Assembly (NCBI GenBank): GCA_934277645.1
Contig: CAKQUX010000001.1
Location: forward strand, 124,001-188,000
Length of the DNA: 64,000 nt
Reading direction: 5' to 3'
Source: an uncultured Clostridia bacterium
GTDB lineage: Bacteria > Bacillota > Clostridia > Christensenellales > CAG-917
How positions within the stretch are numbered: position 1 is the first letter of the stretch; each line of letters begins with the position of its first letter. The position numbers were made by a program, and so were the translations under genes. Below the pieces are notes generated by a model. It was not told where the DNA came from and did not search any database. It saw only the letters and a list, made by a program, of their open reading frames with translations. Of this stretch, positions 52,344 to 62,280 are shown in pieces.

Positions 52344-54986
52344 TTACTTTCTCGGGTTCTTGATGTTCGCCTGAGCCGCTGCAAGTCTTGCGATAGGGAC
52401 TCTGAACGGTGAGCATGATACATAGTCAAGACCGATTGAGTGGCAGAATTCGATTGATGAAGGATCGCCGCCGTGTTCGCCGCAGATACCGCAGTGGATG
52501 TCTTTGCGAGTTGCGTGACCGAGTTCGACTGCCATCTTCATAAGTTTGCCTACGCCGACTGTGTCAAGTCTTGCAAACGGATCCGATTCGTAAATTTTTG
52601 CCGCATAGTAGCTTGGCAAGAATTTGCTTGCATCGTCACGGCTGAAACCGAACGTCATTTGCGTAAGATCGTTCGTGCCGAAGCAGAAGAATTCGGCTTC
52701 CGTTGCGATTTCGTCAGCCGTAAGAGCTGCTCTAGGGATTTCGATCATCGTGCCTACTTCGTATTTAAGGTCAACGCCTGCTTCCTTAATAACTGCGTCA
52801 GCCGTTTCGACAACGGTCTTCTTGCAGAATTTAAGTTCTTTGATTTCGCCTACAAGCGGAATCATAATTTCAGGAACGACTTTCCAATCAGGATGTCTCT
52901 TTTGAACAGCGATAGCAGCCTTGATAACAGCCTTGGTTTGCATAACTGCAATTTCAGGATACGTTACTGCAAGACGGCAACCACGGTGACCCATCATAGG
53001 GTTGAATTCGTGAAGGCTGTCACAGAAGAGTTTGATGTCGGCAACCGACTTGCCTTGTGCCTTAGCAAGAGCTTCGATATCCTTTTCTTCGGTAGGAACG
53101 AACTCGTGAAGTGGTGGGTCCAAGAAACGGATAGTAACAGGCAAACCTTTCAATGCTTCCATCAAGCCTTCGAAGTCGGCTTGTTGCATAGGTTCGATTG
53201 CGTCAAGAGCTTTAATACGAGCTTCGACTGTGTCTGCGCAGATCATTTCACGGAATTTTTCAATTCTGCCCGGTCCGAAGAACATATGTTCGGTACGGCA
53301 AAGGCCGATACCTTGTGCGCCGAGTTCGGCAGCGCGTTCTGCGTCTTGAGGGGTATCTGCGTTAGTTCTGACGCCGAGAGCCTTATATTTGTCGGCAAGT
53401 TTCATAATTCTGCCGAAGTAACCGCTGTTAGGGTCAGCAGGAACAGTCTTGATTGCAACGTCGTAAATGTTACCCGTTGAACCGTCCAAAGAAATGTCAG
53501 AACCTTCTTTGAAGACTTTTCCGCCAAGTTCAAACCATTTTTCTTCTTCGTGCATTTTGATATCGCCACAGCCCGATACACAGCAGGTACCCATACCACG
53601 AGCAACAACTGCTGCGTGAGAGGTTTGACCGCCACGGACGGTAAGAATACCTTGAGCGTACTTCATACCTTCGATATCTTCAGGAGAGGTTTCGAGTCTT
53701 GCAAGAATAACCTTCTTACCTGCCTTGCCGAGTTTGACGGCTTCTTCAGGAGTAAAGACAACCGTACCTGCAGCTGCGCCAGGAGATGCGGCAATACCCT
53801 TACCTACGATATTGTTCTTATCGGCTTCTTTAAGAGCCTTAGCATCAAACGTCGGGTGAAGCAACATATCGAGTGTCTTTGCGTCGATTTGAAGCAATGC
53901 TTCTTGTTCTGTAATCATACCTTCGTCGATAAGGTCGCAAGCGATACGGATAGCAGCGGCTGCGGTTCTCTTACCGTTTCTGGTTTGAAGCATATAGAGT
54001 TTCTTTTGTTGAATGGTGAACTCCATATCTTGCATATCTCTGTAATGTTCTTCAAGGGTTTTGCAAACGCCTTGGAATTGTTTGTAAACTTCAGGAAGTA
54101 CTTCTGCCATTTTTGAAATAGGCATAGGAGTACGAACGCCTGCGACAACGTCTTCGCCTTGTGCGTTCATAAGGAATTCGCCCATAAGACCAGGTTCGCC
54201 GGTTGCAGGGTTACGAGTGAAAGCAACACCGGTTCCGCAATCGTCACCCATGTTACCGAAAGCCATCATTTGAACGTTGACAGCGGTACCCCAGCTATAA
54301 GGAATATCGTGGTCCATACGATAAACGTTAGCACGTGGGTTGTCCCAGCTACGGAAAACCGCTTCGACAGCCGCGAAGAGTTGTTCTTTAGGGTCTTTAG
54401 GGAACGGTTTGCCGATTTTTGCTTGATATTCGGCTTTAAATTGACCTGCAAGTTCTTTAAGGTCGTCAGCCGTAAGGTCTACGTCTGAAACAACGCCCTT
54501 CTTTTCCTTCATTTGGTCAATCAAGGTTTCAAAATATTTTTTGCCTACTTCCATAACAACGTCGCTGAACATTTGGATGAAACGTCTGTAACAGTCCCAA
54601 GCCCATCTTGCGTTGCCTGACTTTGCGGCAAGGACTTCTACGACCTCGTCGTTAAGACCAAGGTTAAGAATGGTGTCCATCATACCAGGCATAGAAGCTC
54701 TTGCGCCCGAACGAACGGAAACGAGAAGCGGATTTTCCTTATCACCGAACTTCATACCTGCTTGTTTTTCAAGTTTCGTAATGTTTTCCATGATTTCGGC
54801 TTTGATATCGTCGTTGATGTGTCTGCCGTCTTCATAGTATTGCGTGCAAGCCTCAGTCGTGACTGTAAAACCGAAAGGAACAGGAAGACCGATATTGGTC
54901 ATTTCTGCGAGGTTTGCGCCTTTGCCGCCAAGAAGTTCACGCATTTTTGCATTACCTTCAGCGAACTGATAAACGAATTTTTTCAT
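52344..54986 (-). CDS. ppdK: Pyruvate, phosphate dikinase
   Basis: An 880-residue PPDK interconverting pyruvate, ATP and phosphate with PEP, AMP and pyrophosphate. The N-terminal ATP-grasp part opens with LLGGKGANLAEM; the swivelling phosphohistidine domain has GGQTSHAAVVARGMGTCCV (His at the catalytic position, TSHAA); the PEP/pyruvate TIM barrel has CRTEHMFF and the end GICGEHGGDPSSI with the catalytic Cys. The length is full. In anaerobes it often runs glycolysis-linked, saving ATP through pyrophosphate. AGGAGG precedes the start. Confidence 0.97.
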   Translation of the reverse strand: MKKFVYQFAEGNAKMRELLGGKGANLAEMTNIGLPVPFGFTVTTEACTQYYEDGRHINDDIKAEIMENITKLEKQAGMKFGDKENPLLVSVRSGARASMPGMMDTILNLGLNDEVVEVLAAKSGNARWAWDCYRRFIQMFSDVVMEVGKKYFETLIDQMKEKKGVVSDVDLTADDLKELAGQFKAEYQAKIGKPFPKDPKEQLFAAVEAVFRSWDNPRANVYRMDHDIPYSWGTAVNVQMMAFGNMGDDCGTGVAFTRNPATGEPGLMGEFLMNAQGEDVVAGVRTPMPISKMAEVLPEVYKQFQGVCKTLEEHYRDMQDMEFTIQQKKLYMLQTRNGKRTAAAAIRIACDLIDEGMITEQEALLQIDAKTLDMLLHPTFDAKALKEADKNNIVGKGIAASPGAAAGTVVFTPEEAVKLGKAGKKVILARLETSPEDIEGMKYAQGILTVRGGQTSHAAVVARGMGTCCVSGCGDIKMHEEEKWFELGGKVFKEGSDISLDGSTGNIYDVAIKTVPADPNSGYFGRIMKLADKYKALGVRTNADTPQDAERAAELGAQGIGLCRTEHMFFGPGRIEKFREMICADTVEARIKALDAIEPMQQADFEGLMEALKGLPVTIRFLDPPLHEFVPTEEKDIEALAKAQGKSVADIKLFCDSLHEFNPMMGHRGCRLAVTYPEIAVMQTKAVIKAAIAVQKRHPDWKVVPEIMIPLVGEIKELKFCKKTVVETADAVIKEAGVDLKYEVGTMIEIPRAALTADEIATEAEFFCFGTNDLTQMTFGFSRDDASKFLPSYYAAKIYESDPFARLDTVGVGKLMKMAVELGHATRKDIHCGICGEHGGDPSSIEFCHSIGLDYVSCSPFRVPIARLAAAQANIKNPRK

Positions 54987-55028
54987 TGATAGTCCTCCTA
55001 AAAATAATCAATGTATAGATTGTTATAA

Positions 55029-55057
55029 TTTTAACAAAATAAAGTGTGATTTGCAAC
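55029..55057 (-). promoter_or_regulatory. Promoter of ppdK
   Basis: On the minus strand TTGCAA (55052-55057) and TAAAAT (55029-55034) are 17 bases apart, about 40 bases upstream of the ppdK start. Confidence 0.75.
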
Positions 55058-55066
55058 AAATTTAAT

Positions 55067-55094
55067 TGCCAAAATAAAAATATTTTGCTATCAT
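55067..55094 (+). promoter_or_regulatory. Promoter of corA leader
   Basis: TTGCCA (55067-55072) and TATCAT (55089-55094) with a 16-base spacer give a transcript starting near 55101, so corA has a leader of about 130 bases that includes a small reading frame. It is back to back with the ppdK promoter. Confidence 0.7.
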
Positions 55095-55125
55095 AAGGTG
55101 AAAATAAATTTTGAGGTGCAAAACA

Positions 55126-55164
55126 ATGGATGCAGACCCTTATAACAGTATCTACATCGAATAA
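55126..55164 (+). CDS. Candidate leader peptide MDADPYNSIYIE upstream of corA
   Basis: A 12-codon frame with its own GAGGTG ribosome binding site seven bases ahead lies in the corA leader and ends 65 bases before corA. The product begins with Met-Asp-Ala-Asp-Pro, two acidic residues and a proline at once after the start, as in the MgtL leader peptide of Salmonella (acidic-proline start), which destabilises ribosomes at low magnesium. A short hairpin follows directly. Too short to be judged by coding statistics; the call rests on position, ribosome binding site and composition. Confidence 0.55.
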   Translation: MDADPYNSIYIE

Positions 55165-55165
55165 G

Positions 55166-55204
55166 CGCACTAAGGTATTCCTTTTTATGGCTTTCCTTTG
55201 TGCG
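55166..55204 (+). promoter_or_regulatory. Hairpin between leader peptide and corA
   Basis: CGCACTAAGG (55166-55175) can pair with CCTTTGTGCG (55195-55204) with one mismatch. The first arm resembles the corA ribosome binding region GTGCTAAGGAGG (55213-55224), so the second arm could alternatively pair with that region and hide it. This is the design of a translational attenuator. Confidence 0.5.
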
Positions 55205-55229
55205 TGTTTATCGTGCTAAGGAGGCAAAA

Positions 55230-56183
55230 ATGTTACAAGTTATCTCCTCGGACAAAGAGAAATTTCTTTCTCTCGTTTCGGAGGAACAAATCACCCCTGA
55301 CTACAACTTCACAGACAAATGGATTCATATGTCCAATCCGACCGATAAAGAGATAGAATTTATCTCTTCTTCTTGTGCTGTTCCCGAAGAAATGATTAAA
55401 GCCGCATTGGACGAAGAAGAACGCGCTCGTGGCGAAAGAGATGACGATATATCTCTTATCATTTGCGACATTCCGGTTATCGAAGAAGACGACGACCATT
55501 ATACTTATTCTACAATGCCGTTCGGCATCATTTTGACTAAGACAACCATTATCACCGTTTGCCTTAACGAAACTACGATTATTAACGACTTTATCTATGG
55601 CAGAGTTAAAAACGTTTCGGTAAAAAAGAAAACGAGACTCCTTCTTCAAATTCAATTTAAAATCGCAACCAAATACTTGCAATATCTTAAACAAATCGAC
55701 AAAACCAGTCAACGTATCAGGACGGAGCTTGAAAAATCAATGCGTAATAAGGAACTTATCGAAATGCTCGACCTTGAAAAGTCCCTTGTTTACATCACCA
55801 CTTCCCTGCGTTCAAACAAAGTACTTTTGGAAAAACTTCCTAAAATTGCCGATTTCTACGAAGAGGACCAAGAGCTGCTCGACGACGTAATTATCGAAAC
55901 TAACCAAGCTATCGAAATGGGAAATATTTACAGCGACATTTTGGCAGGCACGATGGACGCTTATGCGTCGATTATATCGAACAACCTCAACATCGTTATG
56001 AAAACGTTGACCGTAATAACCATTTTGATTGCCATTCCGTCAATGATAGCGTCCTTTTGGGGAATGAACACGGGCGTTCCTTTTGAGGGCAAGCCGTGGG
56101 GATTTTGGGTTGTCATTGCACTCAGCATTGTTATTTGCATAATCACGGGCATCGTTATGGTTAAAAAGAAAACTTTGAAATAA
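55230..56183 (+). CDS. corA: CorA-type magnesium transporter
   Basis: A 317-residue CorA. A soluble N-terminal alpha/beta domain and long helices (KYLQKQID-like KYLQYLKQIDKTSQRIRTEL) lead to two C-terminal membrane spans with the selectivity motif WGMNTG between them (about residue 284). The tail ends in KKKTLK, inside the cell. It imports Mg2+ or Co2+ as a pentamer. The start at 55230 follows AAGGAGG; an upstream ATG at 55200 has no site and overlaps the hairpin. Confidence 0.95.
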   Translation: MLQVISSDKEKFLSLVSEEQITPDYNFTDKWIHMSNPTDKEIEFISSSCAVPEEMIKAALDEEERARGERDDDISLIICDIPVIEEDDDHYTYSTMPFGIILTKTTIITVCLNETTIINDFIYGRVKNVSVKKKTRLLLQIQFKIATKYLQYLKQIDKTSQRIRTELEKSMRNKELIEMLDLEKSLVYITTSLRSNKVLLEKLPKIADFYEEDQELLDDVIIETNQAIEMGNIYSDILAGTMDAYASIISNNLNIVMKTLTVITILIAIPSMIASFWGMNTGVPFEGKPWGFWVVIALSIVICIITGIVMVKKKTLK

Positions 56184-56261
56184 ATCTGTTTTAAATAATT
56201 TTATAAGTTTTAAAACAATTCTTCTATAAACTTAAAATAAAACAGCATATAAACGCAATAC

Positions 56262-56296
56262 AAAAAGCGAGTCGAAACAAATCCGACTCGCTTTTT
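56262..56296. terminator. Bidirectional terminator after corA
   Basis: Stem AAAAAGCGAGTCG / CGACTCGCTTTTT, 13 bases, between the convergent corA gene and the acidic protein gene. Confidence 0.9.
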
Positions 56297-56360
56297 AGTT
56301 GATTTAACTTTTTAGTTGATTTAAATTTTGATTTCGTCTTTAAAGGCATTTTTCAAACGC

Positions 56361-58712
56361 CTACTTTGTCATAAGGCAAGGAATAATTTTCTTTATAGAC
56401 GTTTCGATATACGCAAGATTTTCAGGCGATTTCTCAAACTTCTTATACGCCATCGTAAGGAAGTTTGCAATTTTTACATAGCTGTCCCTTTTAAGATTAA
56501 GCGAAATGAAATAGTCTATAATTTGCGGAAGTTTTGCAAGCTTTGCCAAGTGCGGAGCGATAACCACGCCGTTTTCGTCCACTTTGTCGCCGACGTTTCT
56601 CCAATTAGAATCGTCGTCTTCTCCCGAAATTATGCGTGCGATTTTATTCTTTGCAACTTCAGTTGTGGTTTCTTCCTTTAAAGCAGCCGCTTTTTCCGCC
56701 GCAGAAATTTCTTCCGTTTTTTCGCTTTCTTGCTCTTTATGCTCTTGCGCGGCTTTCGAACTTTCGTTTATGGCTTTTTCATAACCTGCAAGTTCGTCAT
56801 GGAACGATTGCATAACAAGTTCGTCGCCGTCCTTGTTTTCTTGTTCTTCGAGCTTTACGATTGTAGGTTCGGCTTTTTCAGGCTCGACCTTTTGCGTGCA
56901 AAGCGGAACTTCGACCGCCATTTCTGCCGATTCGGTCTTTATTATACTGCTGTTTGCCTCATCGTCGAGATAAGACATTACAAGTTTTTCTCCGCTCTCG
57001 CCTAAGTTTTCGGCTTGCTTTTCGACAAGCGTATTTTCCGCTTCGGCAGCAAGATTTTCGGCTTCGGTGTTTTCAACGTGATTTTCATTCGACGATTGAA
57101 TTTCTTTGTTTTCGAAAACGTTTTGCTCTAAAACGACGCCTGCGTCATCCGTTTGCGGAGTGGTTTCCGTTTCGGCTTGAACAGTCTGTTCTTCTTCCTG
57201 TGCGGTAGCAGGCTCTTCTTCGGCAAGCGTGCCTACTCCGCTGAGCCATGCGTTCATATCAAGCGGTTTTTCTTCCGCTTCTACATTCACATTGTCAGCG
57301 TTTTGAGCCATTTCGGTTTGAACTGTTTCAGTCTCTTCTGCGGTTTGCGTTTCAATCGGCGAAGGCTGAGTTTCTTCATTCGCGACTGCGCCTACCGAAG
57401 GCTCTTCGTCGGCGCTTCCTACTCCGCTGAGCCATGCGCTCATATCGAGCGGCGCTTCGTCATGGGATGTGCTTTGAGCAGATTCTTCCACGACGCCAAC
57501 CGTTTCTTGCGGTTTAACTTCTAAATCTTTCGGCTCTTCGTTTATAACTGCGGCTTCGGTTTGCGCGTCGGCTTCAAATGCCGAGTTCACGGTTTCCGCT
57601 CTTTCGTCGGCGTGTCTTACTATCTTTGCCGTAGTGTCCACCGTCGGAGCGATTTCACCGCTCGTTCCGCGGTCAAAGACAAGCACGTTCATTGTTTGAA
57701 CTATATCCGGATTTCCGAATTCGTCATAAACGATTTCGGCAGGAACGTACATATTGTTGTATGCGATATCTTCAATGTTTTCGCCGTGCGTGTCGAAAGC
57801 TACGCAAGTGCCGACTCCGAGATCGAGCTTAGGCTCTTTGGCGGCTTGCGTGTTCTCTTGCTCCAAACTGTCTACTGTATGCTGATTTAAAGCGGCTTCA
57901 TTTTCCGTAGCATTATGAGCGGTCTGATTATCGTCACTTTCCGCATTTTTACGAAGAGGCGCAATGTTAAACAAATCGAAATCGACGTGATTTTGATTTT
58001 CGTCGTTACTTGTTTCGGAAACTTGTTGCGGCGTGTTCATCACAGGCGCGATGTTTAAAGCATCGTTCCTTATTTGCAAATCTTTTTCCGCTTTTTGTTC
58101 ATCGGTTAACTCGGATACGCCGACGTTAAATTTTTTCTTGTCTTGTTTTTGAAGTTTTAAGTTTTGCTTTTCGGCTTTTTCACGCTCTTTTGCGGCAAGT
58201 TTTTCCGCCTTAGCTTCTTCCTTTAATTTCTTTTTATCGTCTTGCAAGCTGAAATGCGAATCGTATGCAGACATAGCCAAAGCTTGCTTTGCAAGTTTTT
58301 CGCTCTTTTTCTTCTTTTCTTTGACAGGCTTAGGTTCGTCCTTTTTCTTTTCTTCCTTTTCTTTCGGGAGTTTCTTGAAAATGCTACTTTCAGGCTTTTT
58401 GTTCGCTCTCTCTAAATCTTCCTTTTCCTTTTTGAGTTTATCGTTAGAGCGTCTGCCTTTCGGAGAATTGGAAAGAGCCTCGATTGTTTCATCGGGGAAA
58501 ATTTGAAAATCGTCTTCCGAAACGACCTTATTTTTAGGCTTGGAAATTACGATAGATTTAAGCTGATTGTAAAACGGATCGATGTCAATCTCTTCTTCAA
58601 GAGTTTTTTCCGCTTCGTCAAGAGCCGCAAGGTCCTCTTTTTTAAGCGCGCTCGCCGTTTCTTCGCTTGCTAATTCATCGGTCTTATTGAATTCGTCTTT
58701 AAAATCTTCCAT
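56361..58712 (-). CDS. Large acidic, mostly disordered protein with repeats
   Basis: A 783-residue protein without signal peptide or membrane span. Residues 100-220 are Lys/Glu-rich and probably helical; the middle 400 residues are acidic and low in complexity, rich in Glu, Ala, Thr and Gln. A motif PLDMSAWLSGVG (second copy PLDMNAWLSGVG) occurs twice within it, each followed by an acidic stretch. The last 90 residues (HLAKLAKLPQIIDYFISLNL onwards) look like a compact helical domain. No known family was recognised. Repeated short linear motifs in a disordered region suggest a scaffold or binding partner. AGGAG precedes the start. Confidence 0.75.
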   Translation of the reverse strand: MEDFKDEFNKTDELASEETASALKKEDLAALDEAEKTLEEEIDIDPFYNQLKSIVISKPKNKVVSEDDFQIFPDETIEALSNSPKGRRSNDKLKKEKEDLERANKKPESSIFKKLPKEKEEKKKDEPKPVKEKKKKSEKLAKQALAMSAYDSHFSLQDDKKKLKEEAKAEKLAAKEREKAEKQNLKLQKQDKKKFNVGVSELTDEQKAEKDLQIRNDALNIAPVMNTPQQVSETSNDENQNHVDFDLFNIAPLRKNAESDDNQTAHNATENEAALNQHTVDSLEQENTQAAKEPKLDLGVGTCVAFDTHGENIEDIAYNNMYVPAEIVYDEFGNPDIVQTMNVLVFDRGTSGEIAPTVDTTAKIVRHADERAETVNSAFEADAQTEAAVINEEPKDLEVKPQETVGVVEESAQSTSHDEAPLDMSAWLSGVGSADEEPSVGAVANEETQPSPIETQTAEETETVQTEMAQNADNVNVEAEEKPLDMNAWLSGVGTLAEEEPATAQEEEQTVQAETETTPQTDDAGVVLEQNVFENKEIQSSNENHVENTEAENLAAEAENTLVEKQAENLGESGEKLVMSYLDDEANSSIIKTESAEMAVEVPLCTQKVEPEKAEPTIVKLEEQENKDGDELVMQSFHDELAGYEKAINESSKAAQEHKEQESEKTEEISAAEKAAALKEETTTEVAKNKIARIISGEDDDSNWRNVGDKVDENGVVIAPHLAKLAKLPQIIDYFISLNLKRDSYVKIANFLTMAYKKFEKSPENLAYIETSIKKIIPCLMTK

Positions 58713-58794
58713 ACTTTTCTCCTAAGTAGTAGAAACCATAATAATATTTATTATAGCATAATAACGGCAAAAATCAACAGCAATTAGCAACTTT

Positions 58795-61700
58795 TTAAAG
58801 CTTTCCGTAAGTAACGATAGCCTTGCGGCGCGGAAAAGAATAAATAACGCACGCTTTAACGCTACCTATGCCCGACTCTTCGATTGCCCTGCGATACAAA
58901 TCCAGCTGAGTGAAATAGGTTTCTTTGAGCGCATCGTCGCTACGACCTGAATTTTTGTAATCGACAAGCACTATTCCGTCGTCGGTATAAATCAAAAGGT
59001 CGCACACGCCCTGCACCAAAACTTCGTCGCCGCTACCGCTATCGACAAGCATCGTAAACGGTTTTTCCCTTTCGGTTCTGTTTTGCGCGGCAAGCTGAAT
59101 AACCTGCGATTTTAAACAAGCGGCAATTTCATCGGCGTCTACGATTTCCGCCTCGCTATTCGACAATATGCCCGATTTTTTCATATCTTCGATTGCGGCA
59201 AAAACGTTTATTTCGTCGAAATCGACGTTTTGCATAACTTTGTGATAAGCCGTACCTTTTGCCATAAATTCTTCTCTATAGGGCGCAACGACGCCGTCGT
59301 CCGTTTCTTCGGCAATGGAAGAAACCGATTGCTTTGTAGGAGCGGTCGTAGCGTCCGCATACGGGTATACGAATTTTTCCGCTTCGCCAAGCCTTTTGCA
59401 AAGTTCGACGGACGGTTTTCCGAATTCGGGAATATCGCCGTTAAGACTGTCACCGCCGCCTTCCGCCGAATGTTCGACAACGCCCTTGCAGTTTTTAAGG
59501 ACAAGCCCCATAAACGAAGTCTCGCCTGCCTTTACTTCGCCGCCCGAAATGTACATTCTCTCTTTTGCTCTTGTGGTCGCAACGTAAAACAGTCTTATCC
59601 TTTCGGCAAATTCTTTTCTATTCAAAGCTCTTATCGTACCTTCCACGCTTATGGACGGCAGTTTTCTTTTGTTTTGAGAATCGAACCCCATAATGCCTAT
59701 AAAGCCGTCCTGCTCTATAAACAAATTATTCCTTTTGTCTGCCTGCCTGAATTTTTCGGAGCAATTCGCAACGAAAACGAAATCAAATTCCAAGCCTTTC
59801 GACGCGTGCATCGTCATTACGGAAATTTTTGAATCACGTTTTAACGCCGCGTTTTTTTCGACGTCGTCTGCATTGTAAAATTCCAAAAATCTTGCGACGC
59901 TCGAATTCGCCTCTTTGCCGTCGATAGAGCGTAAAAACTTTTCGACGTCTATATAACTGTCGCCTTTCGCCCTTAAATAGGACGCATATCCGCTGTCCAA
60001 AATAACCTTTCTTAAAAAGTCCGAAACGCTTGTCATCGACGCCGCAATGCGATATTCGTTAAGTTGATTTATCGTGTTTGCGGCTTTTTTTCCGAACTCA
60101 TCGTTTATTTTCGCTCTTTCGACAAGACAAGAGTACAAATCGCCCTTTCCGAGTTCCGACAATTCATCTTCGTTGTAACCGCCGAAATAAGAAAGCAAAT
60201 AGCCTGCAAACGGAATTGCATTGAGCGGATTGTCGATTGCCTTTAAAAGCAAAACAAGTTCCCATTCGGCATTGAAATCCGATTCGATAAAATCGCCGCC
60301 CGAAATCGGAATACCTTCTTTTAAAAGGGTTTCGCAAATAGTCTGCGCTCTTTTTGAACGGCGGTCGAAAAGCACTGCAAACTGCCCGTACGTTTTGGCT
60401 TGTCCGCTGTTTAAAAGTTCCTTTATTTTTGCCGCTATAAACTTGCCCTCGACCATTGCAGACGAAATTTCGTCAGACGGCTCTTCATGTTCCGATATAT
60501 CGTATACGCCGACAAATTCCTTTTTCTTTTTCTCGGCGTTTTTGAACAAATGAATTTCTACTCTTTCTTCGTCGTTTTCATCCGGAATTATAAACTTCGA
60601 CGTTTCGGCATAATCGTAATCGGAATTACCCTTTGTCATAATATTGCTGAACAAATCGTTGACAAAAGCCAAAATCTTGCTCTTGCTTCTGAAATTTGCG
60701 TTAAGCTCAACGGCAGAACCGTTCCCCACGGTTTTATAACGCATAAGTTTGTCTATAAATATTTTCGGGTCGGCAAGGCGGAAACCGTAAATAGACTGCT
60801 TCACGTCGCCGACCATAAAGCAAGAATCTACGGGAGCAAGTTTCAAAATCAATTCTTCCTGCAGACGGTTTATGTCCTGATATTCGTCGACGTAAACGAG
60901 CTCGACCCCTGCCTTTATCGCTTCTCCTCTTTCAGAATTAACAAGAGAAAGCGTCATGTGCTCCAAATCGCCGAACGAAACCTTGTTCGAGCGGCTTTTG
61001 ATTTTCTTTACTTCCTCGTCGAATTTAAGCGTCACTTCCACAAGTTTTTGCACAAGCGTCTTGTTTTGTTTAAACGAGAACCTCAACGATTCCAAATCGC
61101 TAAACGTCGCCGAAAATGCGTTAAAATATTTTATCAACTCGTCTTTAAGTACTTTTGCTTCCGAAGCAAGTACGGCGTCGTCCGCTTTTGAAGCTCTCGG
61201 CCACCTGCCTATCGTAGCTAAAGCCGACAAGGCTAAGGAAAAATCAGATACGCCTTTTGCGCCCGCAACAGCCGACAAAACGTTGTACAGTTTTTCTAAA
61301 TAGTCGGCAAACTTATCCGAGCCGTCGCTTTTAAACTCTTGCATATAACGCCAAAGCTCGGCAAGTCTTCCGCTCTCAAAAAACTTTTTATCGCCTTTAT
61401 CGTCATCTGAAAGTCCGTTGCCGATTGAAACGCCTAAAAATCTATTTACGTCTTTTTTAATTTCGTCAAAATAAACGTTATTTTCAAAATCGGAAAAGCC
61501 GTCCGCCAAAGACAACAAAAACTCATCGCCGCTTGGCATTATCTCTTTTATATCATAAAGTTTAAGCACGGCGTTAAAGAGCCCTTCGTCGGTTCTTGCA
61601 GAACCGAACATTCCGACCATTTCGTCGAACAACTCGTCCTTTTCGTTATAGCGGTTTTCGACGACCTTTTTAAACGCGCGTTTATAAAAAGTTTGAAGCT

Positions 61701-62127
61701 CGTCGTCAGTCGCTATGTCAAACGACGGTTCCATATTAAAGAAATCGAAGTTTTCTCTTACCGTGCTAAGACAAAAAGCGTGCAAAGTGCCTATTTTGCA
61801 AAACGGCAAACTGTCGTACGCCAGACGATATTTTTCGCCGCCGCCTTCCAAAATCAAGTCAAGCAGTTTTTTGCCTATTTTTTGACGCAATTCTTCCGCC
61901 GCCTGATTGTTGTAAACGACTATAAGCATTTTGTCGAGCGGAATGCCCGTTTCGATATAATAAGTTATACGCTCGACTAAAACAGCGGTTTTTCCGCTGC
62001 CTGCCGAAGCCGAAACGAGAACGTTTCCTTTTAAATATATAGCTTGTTTTTGACTGTCAGTCCACTTGATTTTTTCCGTCATAGTATTCCCGTGATCGTT
62101 TATTCCGATATCGGTCGTTTTCGCCAT
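58795..62127 (-). CDS. addA: ATP-dependent helicase/nuclease subunit A
   Basis: A 1110-residue AddA, which with AddB resects double-strand breaks for recombination. UvrD-type helicase motifs: ASAGSGKTAVLVERI, TLHAFCLST, YVDEYQDINRLQ, GDVKQSIYGFRLADP, MTMHASKGLEF and VATTRAKER. The C-terminal PD-(D/E)XK nuclease has LVDYKNSGRSDD with a following QLDLYRRA. An alternative start at 62082 (MTEKIKW) has a better, though weak, GGGAA site and agrees with family N-termini. It follows addB, as usual. Confidence 0.95.
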   Translation of the reverse strand: MAKTTDIGINDHGNTMTEKIKWTDSQKQAIYLKGNVLVSASAGSGKTAVLVERITYYIETGIPLDKMLIVVYNNQAAEELRQKIGKKLLDLILEGGGEKYRLAYDSLPFCKIGTLHAFCLSTVRENFDFFNMEPSFDIATDDELQTFYKRAFKKVVENRYNEKDELFDEMVGMFGSARTDEGLFNAVLKLYDIKEIMPSGDEFLLSLADGFSDFENNVYFDEIKKDVNRFLGVSIGNGLSDDDKGDKKFFESGRLAELWRYMQEFKSDGSDKFADYLEKLYNVLSAVAGAKGVSDFSLALSALATIGRWPRASKADDAVLASEAKVLKDELIKYFNAFSATFSDLESLRFSFKQNKTLVQKLVEVTLKFDEEVKKIKSRSNKVSFGDLEHMTLSLVNSERGEAIKAGVELVYVDEYQDINRLQEELILKLAPVDSCFMVGDVKQSIYGFRLADPKIFIDKLMRYKTVGNGSAVELNANFRSKSKILAFVNDLFSNIMTKGNSDYDYAETSKFIIPDENDEERVEIHLFKNAEKKKKEFVGVYDISEHEEPSDEISSAMVEGKFIAAKIKELLNSGQAKTYGQFAVLFDRRSKRAQTICETLLKEGIPISGGDFIESDFNAEWELVLLLKAIDNPLNAIPFAGYLLSYFGGYNEDELSELGKGDLYSCLVERAKINDEFGKKAANTINQLNEYRIAASMTSVSDFLRKVILDSGYASYLRAKGDSYIDVEKFLRSIDGKEANSSVARFLEFYNADDVEKNAALKRDSKISVMTMHASKGLEFDFVFVANCSEKFRQADKRNNLFIEQDGFIGIMGFDSQNKRKLPSISVEGTIRALNRKEFAERIRLFYVATTRAKERMYISGGEVKAGETSFMGLVLKNCKGVVEHSAEGGGDSLNGDIPEFGKPSVELCKRLGEAEKFVYPYADATTAPTKQSVSSIAEETDDGVVAPYREEFMAKGTAYHKVMQNVDFDEINVFAAIEDMKKSGILSNSEAEIVDADEIAACLKSQVIQLAAQNRTEREKPFTMLVDSGSGDEVLVQGVCDLLIYTDDGIVLVDYKNSGRSDDALKETYFTQLDLYRRAIEESGIGSVKACVIYSFPRRKAIVTYGKL

Positions 62128-62280
62128 AATATCGGATTGTTTTGTTTAAGTCGTAGATTCGAATTTTCTATCGTTTTCTATATCGCAATTTTTTGCGGTT
62201 GTCGTAATTTTATTTAGTTCGGTTTGCGTTTGATTTAAACTGATAAATAATCATTGCCGCTTCGTTTGCGGTCAAGCGGT

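Noticed and set aside
55085..55230. M-box magnesium riboswitch upstream of corA
   Set aside because: The leader is too short (about 130 bases) and shows only one hairpin, not the three-helix M-box fold.
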